A stretch of DNA of 64,000 nt, taken from Pisolithus tinctorius (taxonomy: Eukaryota > Basidiomycota > Agaricomycetes > Boletales > Pisolithaceae). The notes below the pieces were generated by a model, which was given only the letters and a program-made list of their open reading frames with translations, was not told the DNA's origin and ran no database searches. Location: assembly GCA_024663395.1 (NCBI GenBank), contig JANFAH010000055.1:310001-374000 (forward strand), read 5' to 3'. Position numbers and translations under genes: made by a program. This document shows positions 24,512-37,090 of the stretch, in pieces; within the stretch, counting starts at the first letter, position 1; every line of letters begins with the position of its first letter.

Positions 24512-26163
24512 GTGGAAGCGGACACGATGCTCTACAGATCAACATACTCACTTCTTCTTCGAGTCCCTTGTCCAATCATGTTCACCTGTCTTGCAAAATC
24601 CACTCCTGACATCCCTCATACCCACTTCTGCGAAAGCTGTCCATGCATAGCACTCCACGTCAGGAGCCAGAGCTGGTAGTTGCAAGCACAACCGTATTGC
24701 CTTCAGAGACAAGAAAAGGGACAAGGTATATCTTTCGTGTGTCTGGGGATGCAAGAGAAGCGCTGGCAAAGCCAGGAGCAGCACATGGGGCGGAGAGACT
24801 TCAAGCCCGGCAATGTCGGAGGTCGAGCCGGCAGTACAGAAGTAGAGGACAACAACGCTGATGGACAGCGTGGATCTGACACTGTCTCTGGAAAATCGAC
24901 GAGATTTGGGTCCGTGTGCAGTCTTTTCTGCGGCCTTGGGTTTATGTCGATTACGAAGTGTGACATGTCGTGTGATAGGCTCAGATCTCAGATCACAGCT
25001 CCAACATTCGCTGTTCTAGCATCCCATTCAGCCTCTCCTAGTGCCCATCCATTAGTAAAATAACAGCAATGAATCTACATACACATACCAGACGCTCCTG
25101 CCCTACCAACGCCGCAAACCCCTCCGCCCTGCCCTCGGGGGAAATGTCAAGCAGATCTTCCAATGTCCTCCCGCGACGTTGCACGCAACAGATTCACGGA
25201 ATGTAGATTGAGCGTCCAAAATGGGCCCAGGTGCGGGCTCATCAAAGGGGTAAAAGTAATCGGGTCTCGAGGTGGACCATGATCACGGAGAGAGTTCATT
25301 GCCTGTACAAGTAGGTCCAACGCTGGAGTTTGGGTTCGCGATGGGAGGGGTACGTAGAGAGGAAGTGAGATGGGCAGGATGGTGGAATGACGGTGCGAGG
25401 GAGGGATAGAGTCCGAGTCAGAGTTGAGTGGAGAAGGTGAGTATTCCGTGTGTAGAGAGGTGCCGAAAGACAAGGATGCTGTTCCGAACTTGATCAGGGG
25501 TGGTACTTGGCGACAAGGTGGTCGACGCTGGCAGTTCCATGTAAGTTCCAGTCGGGGGTTGTCCTGTTGAGGTTACACGTCACCGGGGTCAACTGCCACA
25601 CAGGACCACCACAGCAACTTCTGGTAGGGGTATTCCAGTCATGCCAGCGATGGCTGGCTCGCACTTCTTCCTAATTTGACAGGAAGAAGGAAATACAAGA
25701 AACAGATATGAAACATTAAGCCCCAGGGTGTGGATTCGGTCCAACGGCACGTTAGATACCGACTCCCCTCAAAGAGGGGTCCAGCGACACGCCAGATAAC
25801 CCCCTCGAGGTACCCTGAGGCAAAGATGTGGAAATTTTGCCTGTGGCCGCATCACCAAAACTGTCAAATGCCGCGATTGCCCGATAGGGAATATATTTCC
25901 CAGTGGCTGTGCCATTGACGCGCCAGGAGCTGGTCGCGTGTCGACTAGCGATAACGACATGAGCGCGAACGACGGCGACACGGTTCGACGCAGGACAACG
26001 GTCACACGAGACAAGGACGGTCGTTTGATGGAGGCGAGGCGTAAGGGACTCACGCATTGAGCTCGGAAGCTCCAGGTCTCGTGTTTGTTATACGACGTTC
26101 TACTTACATCTACGCTATTCTAGGGAAAGCTGGTACCCGCAACGAAGTGCGATCGACATCCAA
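24512..26163. other. Region between two divergent pseudogenes, no gene recognised
   Basis: This stretch separates the Pan1-like (minus) and ERG26-like (plus) pseudogenes. A minus frame at 25147-25473 has a Pro/Ser-rich start followed by LDLLVQAMNSLRDHG; it could be a remnant of another gene but I do not recognise it. Nothing else is supported. Confidence 0.4.
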
Positions 26164-27432
26164 GTGGCTGCGATACAAAGGACTGTGGCGACCTACGAGG
26201 AGGGACAACGGACGATGAATGCGAAGCTACGGAAAGTGATACTATGGTGCTACTACGAATGGGGCGAGGAAGGTATCGTACAGAAGCCACCGCGATTACG
26301 GGCGACAGCGACAGCGACAACGACAACGACAAGAATGCGAACAACGACCACTAGGCTTGACGCAGAACGAAAGCCTCGCGAGGCAAGAACGGCCGTCCAA
26401 TGGAAACGAGAGGCAATCAATACGGACCCTGAGCTCGAGAGCTCAAAGTTCCATTTTGATTTTAGGAGGTTTTACTTACATCTATGTTGTTCTATGGAAT
26501 ACGAAGTTTTACAGGGTATCGACGAAGCTTCGTGCTACGAAACGTCTACAAAAGATGTCGATCTTGTCGTCGGTGGAAGCAATTCCGTAGGTCGCCATAT
26601 AGTCGAACACCTGGCACGAGGAGACGCCATCTCCGAGTTGGATATTGTACAGAGACACCGGGGTGTCTCGTCCTGTATGGGGGACATCACAGATGAACGG
26701 GACGTGTTGGGTGTATCGAAAGAGTCGAGCGCTACATATGTCACACACACGGTCTCACCACAGGACAGCGCAAAGGACTCCTCTGTCCACTGCGAGGTCA
26801 ACGTTGAAGGTACCCGAACCATCATCGTCGCAACCATCGCAGCTGGAGCCTCATATCACCACAGTCAAACCCGCATCCAAATCAGTGACAACAATAATCT
26901 GTTTGATTATGCCTACGTCGGGAACGTCGCACAAGCCTGCCTGCAAACAGCGGATGGACTTGTTCCTCCTCCCTCTTACTCTTCTACGACACCGAGCGAA
27001 CCCAAACTAAACCCAGAAAGTTCTTCGGCAACACTCGACGAATCCCTACACCGCGCTCTTCCTCCTGTATGTACCACAACTGAATATCACCGCTTTCCAT
27101 ACAGCTCTGCGCAGCCGCTCAGTCCCCATGTCGCACCCCCACCCAACACTGAATCCATCCTATCCGCATTCAACACCTCGTTCGACCCACCTGAACTCAA
27201 GCACCCCACCATCCGTTCTCGAGTTGATGGTCAGGCGTTCTTCGTTGGAAGTGAGGAGCTAGTTCGAAGAGAGTTGAGATGGACTCAATGTCCGTTGAAA
27301 CCGCCCGACGAGTCTCAGGGGTTCGTACAACAAACACAGCGATATCCGGACATATCAAGAGATCTACATATGACGCTACTACGTTTTGGCGCAAACCGAC
27401 GGTGTTTAGAGGCGAGAGGAGCTTCTCAGTGA
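26164..27432 (+). pseudogene. erg26-like: ERG26-like sterol-4-alpha-carboxylate 3-dehydrogenase, internally deleted
   Basis: The family catalyses NAD-dependent decarboxylating oxidation in ergosterol synthesis. The middle of this open frame matches it: LVVGGSNSVGRHIVEHL corresponds to the NAD-binding Gly-rich loop, with two residues of the usual GSGFLG changed. VNVEGTR follows, then ISDNNNLFDYAYVGNVAQA, YHRFP and GQAFFV in the right order. Roughly 90 residues between AAGA and the SDNNNLF block are missing, including the catalytic Tyr-X3-Lys. Upstream sequence encodes a (CGACAG)-type low-complexity stretch with no homology to the enzyme, and the C-terminal end after about 27255 is unrelated. 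The frame is open for 422 codons, but the protein could not be an active dehydrogenase. I read it as a decayed gene copy. Confidence 0.75.
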
Positions 27433-28249
27433 GGAGACGGCAGGACGATCTCAGTTGCCGCACTCAACGGCTCAAGTTTTTCTTTGGAGTTTGCAACGCT
27501 TCACTTACAGCGGCGTGCTATTCTAGGAAGGAGAGGGACCTTCCTATCTTTTTGTTTTGTTTTCGTTCTTGTGCTCGAGACTTATTGACGAGCAGCCGCC
27601 TTGCTGGCTAAGCATGCGCGCTGTGTCTGACTTACTATACATAAAATGTACAGGGATCAGAAATAAAATTACAGTCTCGCACGACGTGAGTTTCTAAGGT
27701 CAAGCACAGGTCTTGGGGAGTACCCAAGAAGCCAGGAGGACTGGGAGGCAGTAAGGACCGTGAGCAAGAAGCTCCAAGCTAAGTTTTCTTTTATTTCATT
27801 TTTTACAGTTTCACTACACTTGATTCCCCATCACAGGACCTCTTTGGGACGAGTCCTACTCGCTTGCCTTCACTTTTAATCATTCTACGTTATTCCGATT
27901 TTAACCGACCCTTCAACGGTCCCAATGGGCATTGGTCGAGGGGGAGTCCACCGTAATTTAGAAATATTACACATACACATTGCAACAGCATGGAGGATGT
28001 GGGTTTAAGGACATCTGCAGATGAGGTAGGGTGCAATAATGGTACCACGAAGCGAACCATCCTTATTGTTGCTGTACATAATAGCAAGACGAGCATGTAA
28101 CTTGCCTCCTTCACCGCACGCCAGACTCATCTGCACTACCACATGACTCCATGACCAATATTTGGCCGCACTAGTATTCATCGGTATCCATCTTACCTCT
28201 TCGCACTGAATTTCATTATGTAATCAGGAGCTGTGCACACGCGGACAAC
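27433..28249. other. Intergenic, no gene seen
   Basis: No coding frame or clear repeat is supported here. A short block near 27500 (CTTACAG...TATTCTAGG) resembles two similar blocks near 26100 and 26470, which suggests small local duplications. The right part should hold the promoter of the gene at 28250. Confidence 0.4.
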
Positions 28250-29690
28250 ATGCGGAGCTTTGTGCTACTAGAGGGCGACGTGAAGGAAATCCAGCGGGTG
28301 GTACAGTCAACTTGCCACAATTTCAACGTATATAAAGGTGGCTCTCTGCAACGGAATTATGTTCAGAAAACTACCCAGGTTTATCCAAAGACTCCTTCAC
28401 ATACTCGGAATGGCCCCAGAACCTCCCAAGATCAGAGGTCTGTTCACTGCGTTAGAACGATCCACCTTTGGCTACTCTCCCATCGAGGACTGGTATGCAA
28501 CCATCCGTGAATGTGAGGCCACCTTGGATTGCTCCGTCTCCAAAGTTGGCTGGCACAAGAACCTGAGTGGGAAGGAAGAGCATGAATTCTTGCAGTTCGA
28601 CATCCTCTCCCCCGACAAAAAGCATGTTGCTATTGTCATTGCCGAGAGGTGTCGTGGTGGGCCCGATCCAACGAACGGTGATTTTGGTCACTCTGATATT
28701 CGGTTCACTGACTTAATCCACTGACAATTCTGCAGACGCTGCACAACCTACTGGGGGTGTTGCTCCATTAGATACTTCGGCGGGGTCCGTCACACCGCCA
28801 TTTGCTCCACCAGAGACTGCCACAGTCGTTGATACCCAACCGGATGTCCCTGGAGAATCCACTGCGAGTAGTGCAGACGAAAGCAGCCTTCCTTCGTGCA
28901 AAGTTAATAAGGCCAACGGGAAACGACAACGAAAGGACAAAGATTCAGCTCGAATTACAAGTTCTTTCGCCTCCAGTTCCTCGCAGCGGTATGCCAATGA
29001 TCACGTCAGTTGGGCAACCCGGGATAGTCAAACTGGTGACCAGTTGAAGCAGAAGTACGGAAAGGCTGCTCGTATCTGCACGCTAACGTTTTCTGAAAAT
29101 GCTCAACCTTCTGCACATGAGCTAGCAACTTTGGTTCATGTGACTTCGAAACTCGAGCCTAAGTACAGCATCAATGAAACACAATGTTACTGGTTCGCTG
29201 AAACTGTGTTCGATGCTCTCAATACACTATTTAAGGACGCCGTGAAAGATCCCAAGAACCATCGAGGGGGTACATGGGCTCGGGTGCCGATCCACACAAA
29301 GGAAAGTGTAGATGTCGTGTGTGCCCGGTATCGTGCAGCTCGGGCTGCTTTGCTCGAGGAAATTGAACAGCAGCGCAGACTTAAACGAGAGGTAACTCAT
29401 TTCTTATTTCTGTTTACTGTTCATGCTTATGATAACCTGAATAGCAAGAGGAAGAGAGGCAACAAGAACGTCAACAACGTCAGGCTGCGGAGGAAGCCAT
29501 GAAATGGGAACGTGAGCAACGCGAGGTGGCAGAAGAGAATGCGAAGGCAGCCGACGAAACTGCGAAACGGGAACGCGAACAACGTGAGGCAGCAGAGGCA
29601 GCCAACATGAAGCTGCTTCAAGAACTGGAGGCGTTCAGGAGGGCGACGGCGAGAAATTCTCTCTCCAAACTACACTCTTCAGTATCATAG
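28250..29690 (+). CDS. Agaricomycete hypothetical protein with CYWFA motif and basic coiled-coil tail
   Basis: The N-terminal part from ATG 28250 (MRSFVLLEGDVKEIQ) and the next part (FRKLPRFIQRLLHILGMAPEPPK, from 28338) are in different frames. The change near 28335 is either a frameshift or an unrecognised short intron. From 28338 the gene is coherent: exons 28338-28677, 28736-29391 and 29445-29690 join in phase, with introns of 58 and 53 bp. A Ser/Thr/Pro linker precedes a conserved block with SAHELATLVHV and INETQCYWFAETVFDAL. The C-terminus is a long E/R/Q-rich helix, probably a coiled coil. I recognise the CYWFA block from a large expanded family of unknown function in Agaricomycetes. 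No enzymatic motif is evident. Confidence 0.7.
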
Positions 29691-30223
29691 TCACACTGGA
29701 CCCTCCGGAATACACTTACATTCATGATTCAATTACAGCTGGTCAGTTCATTGTGGAACTCGTACATTCTAAGATATATAAGATGCTAGGTACTTGCTGA
29801 CATGCATGAGCTTGCTGTCACAGTAGATGACAATGCTCAAGGATATTAGTAGCAGATTAGTACAGTGTAGGGTTATGTGACCTGTTTCCCACCCAACCCT
29901 AGGGTCCATTTAAACCCTACACGGCCACCCTGTAGACACATGTAAAATAGCACCAGCGCTGATACATGTCAGATGCAATGACAGATTGTGGCCAGGCACT
30001 ATGGCATGCAGTTTGTATCTGACAGAATTTGATGGCAATTCTGGCAGCCACAAGCACCATTTGATGCAGACATAAATCTGGGATCTATATTATTTTCAGC
30101 TTCCCCCCGACTTCCGATTTTTTCTGCTTGTTCACATTTGTATTCCTCATCCGAAAAACACAGAATGTGTATGTAACGGTACATAAGTTACCATAAGTAT
30201 GATGTAGCTTACATGAACGGCGT
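29691..30223. other. Intergenic; contains a 48-bp dispersed repeat
   Basis: Apart from the dispersed repeat at 29872-29919, nothing is recognised. The region lies between the ends of two convergent genes and should contain both terminators. Confidence 0.45.
29872..29919 (+). repeat. 48-bp dispersed direct repeat, copy 1
   Basis: This segment (ending CATTTAAACCCTA) matches 47232-47279 with four mismatches in 48 positions. Similarity ends sharply on both sides. It contains the palindrome CCCTAGGG. A weaker relative begins at about 41927. Confidence 0.8.
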
Positions 30224-30790
30224 CTAAAAATCCTCGCCCAGAAGGTCTCCAGTACTGTCTGGACCAGACAGATGGTCTGAGCTATTACTGAGTGACACCA
30301 CACGCGAAGGGGCACGACACGAAGTAGGGAATGTGCAAGGCACAGGTGATGGGGTAGCAGGTGTGGCCCCGGGTGACTTGGTGTATGTGCTGGGGAGAGG
30401 CGGCAAAATTGTTCCGGCATTCTTGCCATACTGTTCTTGATCCTGAATGATAATGTTGTTGAAAAACCTGCGCATACGTGCATATCAGTGATCAGCATGG
30501 ACCTGTCCCATGGCCACTCACTCGTGCCATTTCTCGTTCTTCAGGTCTTTTCCATTCCGTTCGAGATCCTTCACCAACAGGCGGTCCATTGCGCTCCAGA
30601 AGTCCTGGCCCGTCTTCACTCTTCCAGGGGGAGGCTTGTTACCTACTGACTTAGCATGTTTTGCAGGCGGTTCACTTGTAGAAGCATCCGTGCCCGCCTC
30701 TTCACCACTCTCGCCCCCGCTTTCATCATTCGTGGCTCGCCCCCAGACATATTGATGCGCTGTCCTGTCATAACTGTGCATTCATCATAG
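30224..30790 (-). CDS. Hypothetical protein with GQDFWSAMD motif, 5' end incomplete
   Basis: The visible exons run from about 30790 to 30522 and 30467 to 30224, joined in phase by a 54-bp intron (30468-30521). The first exon has an acidic Ser-rich linker and the motif TGQDFWSAMDRLLVKDLE; the second continues EFFNNIIIQDQEQYGKN and a Pro/Ser-rich tail. This matches a small Agaricomycete family of unknown function in which a QDFW block precedes a helical segment. The frame changes upstream of about 30760 and the sequence soon meets the left end of the gypsy element, so the gene may have lost its true N-terminus. Confidence 0.5.
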
Positions 30791-30849
30791 GTCTTTGCTC
30801 GCTCTGCAACCTTTTCCGCCGGTCCTCTGCTCACTCCACACCAACTCCA

Positions 30850-31540
30850 CCCAACTTCTGTTGGTTGCGAACCATCTCCGCTCCGACTGTTGTCGGACTT
30901 GTGTTGCTCTCCTACCGGACCGAGCGGTCCGTTCTCTGAGGGGTCATGTGACTACCTTCGCAGTCAGGTACTCCGCAGTGCGCTCACTGCATGGCCCAGC
31001 ACCTGGACTGCTTCCTTTTCTGGATGTTCTGTGTTACCCATTCATATGTCCTCCATCTACCCTTCATTCGTCGTCCAGGAAATTTTACTTGAAAACTTAT
31101 GAGTCTCCGTATGTCAGTTCCAATTCCGATTACTGTACCTCCATAGCAGTATAAAAACATGTACTGTAATCCGCTGTTCCTCAGTACGAATATCAACTTA
31201 GTTCCTACTCCCTCTGATTCCGTCTTCTGCCTGTCGGAGTTATCTCTGACTCTCCGTCTGTACTCTCCCTCTGAAATACGAGGGCTGAGATCGTGCAAGG
31301 GGGTAGTGCACGAGCTAAACCCGACGCCCTCACTCCACTCCACCTTTGCCTTGGCGGTCTTCGTTCCTGCCGACACTCTGCTAGTCGGAGTTCCGTCCTT
31401 CTGTGTCGGACTTGCTTCTGAACCCTTCTCTAGACCTTGTATAGCGTCGGAGTTGGTCGGAGTAGGCCCGAACTTGACAGTATATTCATACTCACACTTG
31501 TACGATCTCCTTTTCTGTCTTCCAAAAAACTTACACCATT
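30850..31540 (+). other. Probable 5' LTR and leader of gypsy element 1
   Basis: The stretch precedes the gag start at 31541, has a TATA box (TATAAAA at 31150) and a GAATATCAACTTAGTT block also found near 55205. Its repeated CTCCG/TCGGAGT composition resembles that of the gag-pol region. Because the 3' LTR of this element is not in the window, the LTR boundaries cannot be fixed; a TGTTGGTTGCG near 30858 is one possible start. Confidence 0.5.
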
Positions 31541-32309
31541 ATGAGAACTCGAGCTCAATCCCAGAGAGAGGTTGCTGAGAACCTTGCTGTAGCGCTAGCT
31601 AATCCACGTCGACTCCCTTCCGTCGTTGAACAATTCCAGTCTTTCTCCACTCGATGCCGCTCTCACACTGAAGGCGAAAGCACTTCGCAAGCTGGTCGCT
31701 CCGACCTCCACCCAACAACTTTCCATACTCCATCTCCTCGTAACCGAGGTGATGGACCCGACCCCGACCCTGACTATCCTGATGGTGATCCTGACGGCAG
31801 GGGCAGCAGTGACAGGGATATCCCCAAAGACCCAGCTGAGCTGCCAGAGGATCCCCTCGTAGCTCTTGCTAGAGCTGTCCATGCGCTTGCACGGTCTAGT
31901 TCGCACACTGGGGACTCCGCTCCGAAAACCAAGGTCCGCGAGCCTGACACCTTCGATGGCTCTGACCCTAAGAAACTCCGCGAGTTCCTCGTACAATGCG
32001 AGTTGAACTTCCAAGACTGCCCTCACGCATTCCGCTCTGACAGAGCAAAGGTTACCTTTGCTCAATCTTATCTTAAGGGTATGGCCCTGGCTTGGTTCGA
32101 GCCAGACCTGCTAAACCCCGACAACTATGACCGCCCACTCTGGATGGACAACTACCATGAGTTCTTACAAGAGCTCACAACTAACTTCGGTCTGCATGAT
32201 GCCATAGCGGATGCCGTCCAACAACTCGAGAACCTAACCATGAAAGATGGTTCTCGTATTACCAAATATGTTGTGGAGTTCAACCGCTGGGCTTCACAGG
32301 TCAAGGACT
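31541..32309 (+). pseudogene. Gypsy 1 Gag, N-terminal part
   Basis: Gag forms the capsid of the retrotransposon particle. From ATG 31541 an acidic, Pro/Asp-rich N-terminus leads to the capsid-like core (REPDTFDGSDPKKLREFL, YLKGMALAWFEPDLL, LTTNFGLHD). The frame stops being Gag at the copia insertion after ASQVKD. The remaining part is at 37387-37904. Confidence 0.9.
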
Positions 32310-32600
32310 TGTCGAGAATGCAACCCGGAGTTACGGTAGTGTCTCGGAGTTTCGCCCAGAGGGCTCGGAATTGTTCCCCGACCCTCGGAATTAAATTCCG
32401 GTGTCAATGCGCTTACTAATTACGGTACTATAAATTTTCCACACCGTTCTTTTCCACCTCAGTGACTACTTCGTACACTGAGGTGAGTATAGCTAGATTC
32501 CACTCGTTTACTTGGTACTGACGTAGTGTAGAAACTCATACCTTCGTTAGGTACTAATACAGTGACTACTTCATACACTGAGAAACTCATACCTTCGTTA
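32310..32600 (+). repeat. Copia 5' LTR
   Basis: It begins TGTCGAGAATG and ends CTTCGTTA, so the end is not the usual CA. A TATAAA box lies near 32429. An internal direct repeat includes CAGTGACTACTTC and ACTCATACCTTC. It differs from the 3' LTR by five transitions. Confidence 0.95.
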
Positions 32601-32664
32601 GGTTATGAGCCCCGCTCTCGCGCTCTAATTCCGAAAGAGTTAATACGCAGCAACAATACCCACT

Positions 32665-35600
32665 ATGGCAAAAGACAATCATTCCTTACAAGTCCCAACC
32701 CTAAATGTGGACGGAAGCAACTGGCTATACTACAAGGCTCGGGTTGAATGGGCCATCAGCTCAAAAGGGCTGATCGGACACCTGACCGGCTTGGATGCGA
32801 AACCAGAGGACCCTTCAGCAGGGAAAGATGCCTCCTGGAAGCCCACAGCCACAGAGCAAAAACTTGTCAGCGAATACCCAGAAAAACTTCGGCAATGGGC
32901 TAAGGACGACGGATACATCAAGCAAGTGATCGCTGTGTCGCTCCTGGAATCTCTATTCCTTCGAGTCCTGAAGGAAGAGACTGCGAAGAGTGTGTGGGGT
33001 GTCCTCACCGACCTTTTCCAAAACTGCTCTCGTGTCGTCGCAATTGATCTTCGGAGAAAACTCCAAGAATCCCGCTGTTCGGAAAAAGGCGATGTCCACG
33101 CTCACTTTGACAAGATGCGCGCACTGCGCGAACAACTTGCTGCGCTTGGACAGTCAATCACAGACGACGACTTTGCAGCCATCATCCTCAGTTCACTTCC
33201 CGCTTCTTACGACTCCAACCTTGCAGCTATGACGTCTTCGGCCCTAGTCATGCAAAAGGACCTATCTCCGGACTTTATAGTCAAAGTAATTTCCGATGAA
33301 TATGATAGGCGCCAAACGCGGACGAAAAGAGGCAACTCTGGAAACTCCGGAAATTCCGAAGATGCGGCTTACTCAGCGAAGGATGGAAAGAAGTCCACCT
33401 GTGAAAATTGCGGAAAGAAAGGTCATACGAAAGACCAATGCTGGGAAGAGGGTGGCGGAAAAGCTGGGCAAGTGCCCAAGTGGTTCCAGAACAAGGGAAA
33501 AGGGAAAAAGAAGGAGAAAGGTACCGGAAAAGCGGCCACTGCGGCCAGTGCATCAGCCAGCTCAAGTGTGCAGACCAGCGCTGACTCGGAACCCGATGGA
33601 GTTTGGCTGGCGCACCCGCAGGATGATGACTGGCTTACAGAAATTGTGGAGGAAGAAATTCCGAACCCCCAGGACATCGTTAACGATGAAGAAGATGCAT
33701 ATACGAACAACTACGACTGTGTTCTCCTTGCAGGTGAAAGCCTAAATTCCGCAGAAGAGACAATCCTGTTCGACTCAGGCGCTTCATGCCATATGTCCTC
33801 CTACCGCAGCAAATTCCTTGATTACAAGCCAATCGTACCCAAACCTATCACTGCTGCTGACAACCACACCTTCCATGCCATCGGGAAAGGCGATCTCGCA
33901 ATCTCACTCCCAAACGGCAATACCCAGACCCATATTCGACTCAAAGACGTGCTCTATGCCCCCAAGATGGGAATTACACTCGTTTCCGTTAGCAAACTTG
34001 ACGTTGCTGGGTATGCGGCATTATTCCGAGACAAGTGTTGTCAAATTTTCGATGCTCAAAAAAGGAAAGTAGCTGAAATTCCAATGCAAAAAGGCCTCTA
34101 CTGCCTTAAACGAGCTCGTCGTGCCTTCGCAGGCCTGGCCAAGGCCACAGAATCCTTAACCATGGAGGAGATTCACATAAGGCTTGGCCACATCGCTCCT
34201 GAAGCCATCCGGCGCATGCTCAAGGATGGCATGATTACCGGAATTAAACTGGACGAAGCACATCCTACCATGGGCGCGTGCAATTCATGTGAATATGCCA
34301 AAGCAACTCGGAAGCCCATTGGGAAGGAGCGCGACCCACCCCGCCGTGAACACCTAGGTGACGAGATCCACACAGATCTCTGGGGACCTTCTCTGGTCCA
34401 AACCCCTGGCCACAGCCAATACTACGTGTCATTCACGGATGACCACACCCACTACACCAAGCTGTACCTCCAAAAGACGAAAGCCGAGACCTTCACATTG
34501 TACAAGGCCTATGAAGCATGGCTGAACACGCAGTTCGACACCAAAGTCAAGCGGCTTCACTCAGATCGAGGGGGAGAATACCTTAGTGCGGAATTTTCGG
34601 AGTATCTGAAATCCCGAGGCACAGAACGACGCATAACCGTCCACGATACCCCTGAACACAACGGAGTTGCAGAACGACTCAACAGAACACTCGCTGAGCA
34701 CGTACGTGCGATGATTCACGCCAGTGGCCTACCCAAGAACCTCTGGGGGGAGGCCATTATGCATGCGACCTGGCTCAAAAACCGCTCGTCAACTTGCCGT
34801 CTAGGCACGAAAACTCCCTACGAAATGCTCTACCAAAGACCACCTGATCTCTCAAAAATTCCGGTCTGGGGATGTCGTGTCAAGGTCCATGACACCTCTG
34901 GCTCCAAACTAGACATGCGAGCCCGAGACGGACACTGGGTAGGTTTTGACCCTGAGAGTGATGGCCACCGTATCTACTGGCCTGACACACGAGCAATCGG
35001 AATCGAAAGAAGTGTCATTTTCGAGTGCCGGGATGTGTCTGTACCACATGGTGTGCCGCTCGAGGGGGAGCAGGGGAATTCCGACACCTCAGAAAGAAAT
35101 TCCGAAGCCTCAAAATGAAATTCCGAAACCTCAGAACGGAACTCCGCAGCTTCACAGGGAAATTCCGAGGCCCCGCAGATGGTCGAGCGACCCACTGAAG
35201 CAACTTCGGAAATTCCGAGACTAATTCCGGACCCACTCGGAGACAATTTCGAAACACCTCCACCTCAACCTCGTCGTTCCACTCGCCAGCGCTTCGAATC
35301 AGACTATATGAGGCGCCTACGTGCAGGGGAAGGCACTCGTGATGGGCGCATCCCTCTCGACTTCGTAAAAGAACTCCGAGAGAGCGATAGCAACCCAAAC
35401 AGCCCGAAATCCCGAGAAAACGCTACCTATGTATTCGACGAAGAGCTAGCTGCCGATGAAGATGACACTAACATCGTGTATGCTATGGTGGCAGGGATGG
35501 CTGAAGCCGAAGGGCTAGACCCATCAACAGTCTGTGAGGCGAAATCCCGAGCTGACTGGCCAAAGTGGCAAAATGCCATAAATGCGGAATTAAACAGCCT

Positions 35601-37083
35601 AGAGGAAGCGCATACCTGGGATGTTGTTGAGTGCCCCAAGGGCACAAATGTCGTAGGATGCAAATGGGTCTTCAAGATCAAATGCAATGCTGCCGGAGAA
35701 ATCGAGAAGTACAAGGCCCGCCTAGTCGCTAAGGGATATTCTCAGATCCAGGGCGTTGACTACGACGAAACATATGCCCCTGTCGCAAGACTCGCATCTC
35801 TCCGCACCATACTAGCAATTGCTGCACGCAATGACTGGGATATTGATGTATTCGATTTCCACTCGGCATTCCTCAATGGCAAACTTGGAGATGGCGAAGA
35901 CATTTACATGGAGCTCCCTGAGGGCTACGCTATAGGGCGGAATTTTTCCCGTCCAGTTGGGAAGCTAAACGTAGCATTATACGGCTCGAAACAAGGCGCG
36001 CTTCGGTGGTACCAGAAGCCATGTGCTACTCTTGCAGATCTTGGGCTCACCAGGGCACACGCAGACTGGGGAGTGTTCTATGGTCGCATAGGATTGGAAA
36101 TTCTCATCCTCGCCAGCCACGTCGATGACTGCACTGTAACAGGCAGTTCCCCATCGTTAATTCACTCGTTTAAACAGGAGATCAGCACTTGTTTTAAAAT
36201 CTCTGACCTAGGGCCCATCAGTTGGCTACTTGGGATGAAGGTGACACGGAACAGAGAAGCCCACACCATATCCCTGTCGCAGCAGTCCTACATTGAGGCC
36301 ATCCTGACAAAATACAACCTCGCTGACTGCAAACCTGCCGCAATTCCGATGGACCCCGGAATAAAACTCTCTCGCGGAGAAATTCCACAGCCAGCCAAAG
36401 AAGCTGCACGCATGAAAAACGTACCCTACCATGCTGCTGTAGGCTCCCTCATGCACCTTGCTGTTGGAACACGCCCAGATATCGCATTTGCTGTCTCCAC
36501 AGTCGCTCAGTTCAACAACACACCCAACATGACTCACTGGGAAGCCGTGAAACGAATCTACAGGTATATCTCAGGCACAAAAGCGCTTGCTTTAACGTTC
36601 AGAAATTCAGAATGAGGCCTCGAGGGCTATACCGATGCAGATGGAGCTTCACAGGAGCATCGACGCGCTATAAGCAGATATGCCTACCTACTAGATGGTG
36701 GAGCTATCAGTTGGGCTTCACGGAAACAGGAACTTGTAATGCTCTCCACTGCTGAAGCAGAGTACATCGCAGCGACTCACGCAGCCAAAGAGGGCCTGTG
36801 GCTTCGACAACTCATCGGAGAAGTTTTCCGACCACTCAAACACCCTATCCCGCTGTATTCCGACAGTCAATCCGCCATTGCGCTTACCAAAGATGGCAGC
36901 TATCATGCTCGCACAAAGCACATCGACATACGATACCATTTCATTCGTTTTGCTGTGGAAAACAATTCCTTTTGTTTAATTTATTGTCCTACTGACGACA
37001 TGGTCGCTGATACCCTTACCAAGCCTCTACCTAGCATCAAGGCGAAACACTTTGCGTCTGCACTCAGACTTTGTTCCGATTGA
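32665..37083 (+). pseudogene. Copia Gag-Pol polyprotein with two in-frame TGA codons
   Basis: This is a single frame of 1,472 codons. A copia-type Gag is followed by the zinc knuckle CENCGKKGHTKDQC (about 33400). The protease has FDSGASCHM (33768). The GAG-pre-integrase domain has IRLGHIAPEAIRRM and CNSC. The integrase core has HTDLWGP, HSDRGGEYL and PEHNGVAERLNRTL, that is, the D, D and E positions. The reverse transcriptase has KWVFKIKC, QGVDYDETYAPVARL and HVDDC in place of the usual YVDD. RNase H has YTDADGA and STAEAEYIA. TGA codons at 35116 (in a repetitive Ser/Glu linker) and 36613 (before RNase H) break the frame without shifting it, so this copy is probably not autonomous. Confidence 0.93.
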
Positions 37084-37090
37084 GGGGGAG
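37080..37090 (+). promoter_or_regulatory. Copia polypurine tract
   Basis: The purine run overlaps the polyprotein stop codon and abuts the TGTCGAG start of the 3' LTR, the expected site of plus-strand priming. Confidence 0.85.

Noticed and set aside
35100..35178. Programmed stop-codon readthrough in the copia polyprotein
   Set aside because: The TGA lies in a repetitive Ser/Glu linker and a second TGA precedes RNase H, so mutation is simpler than recoding.
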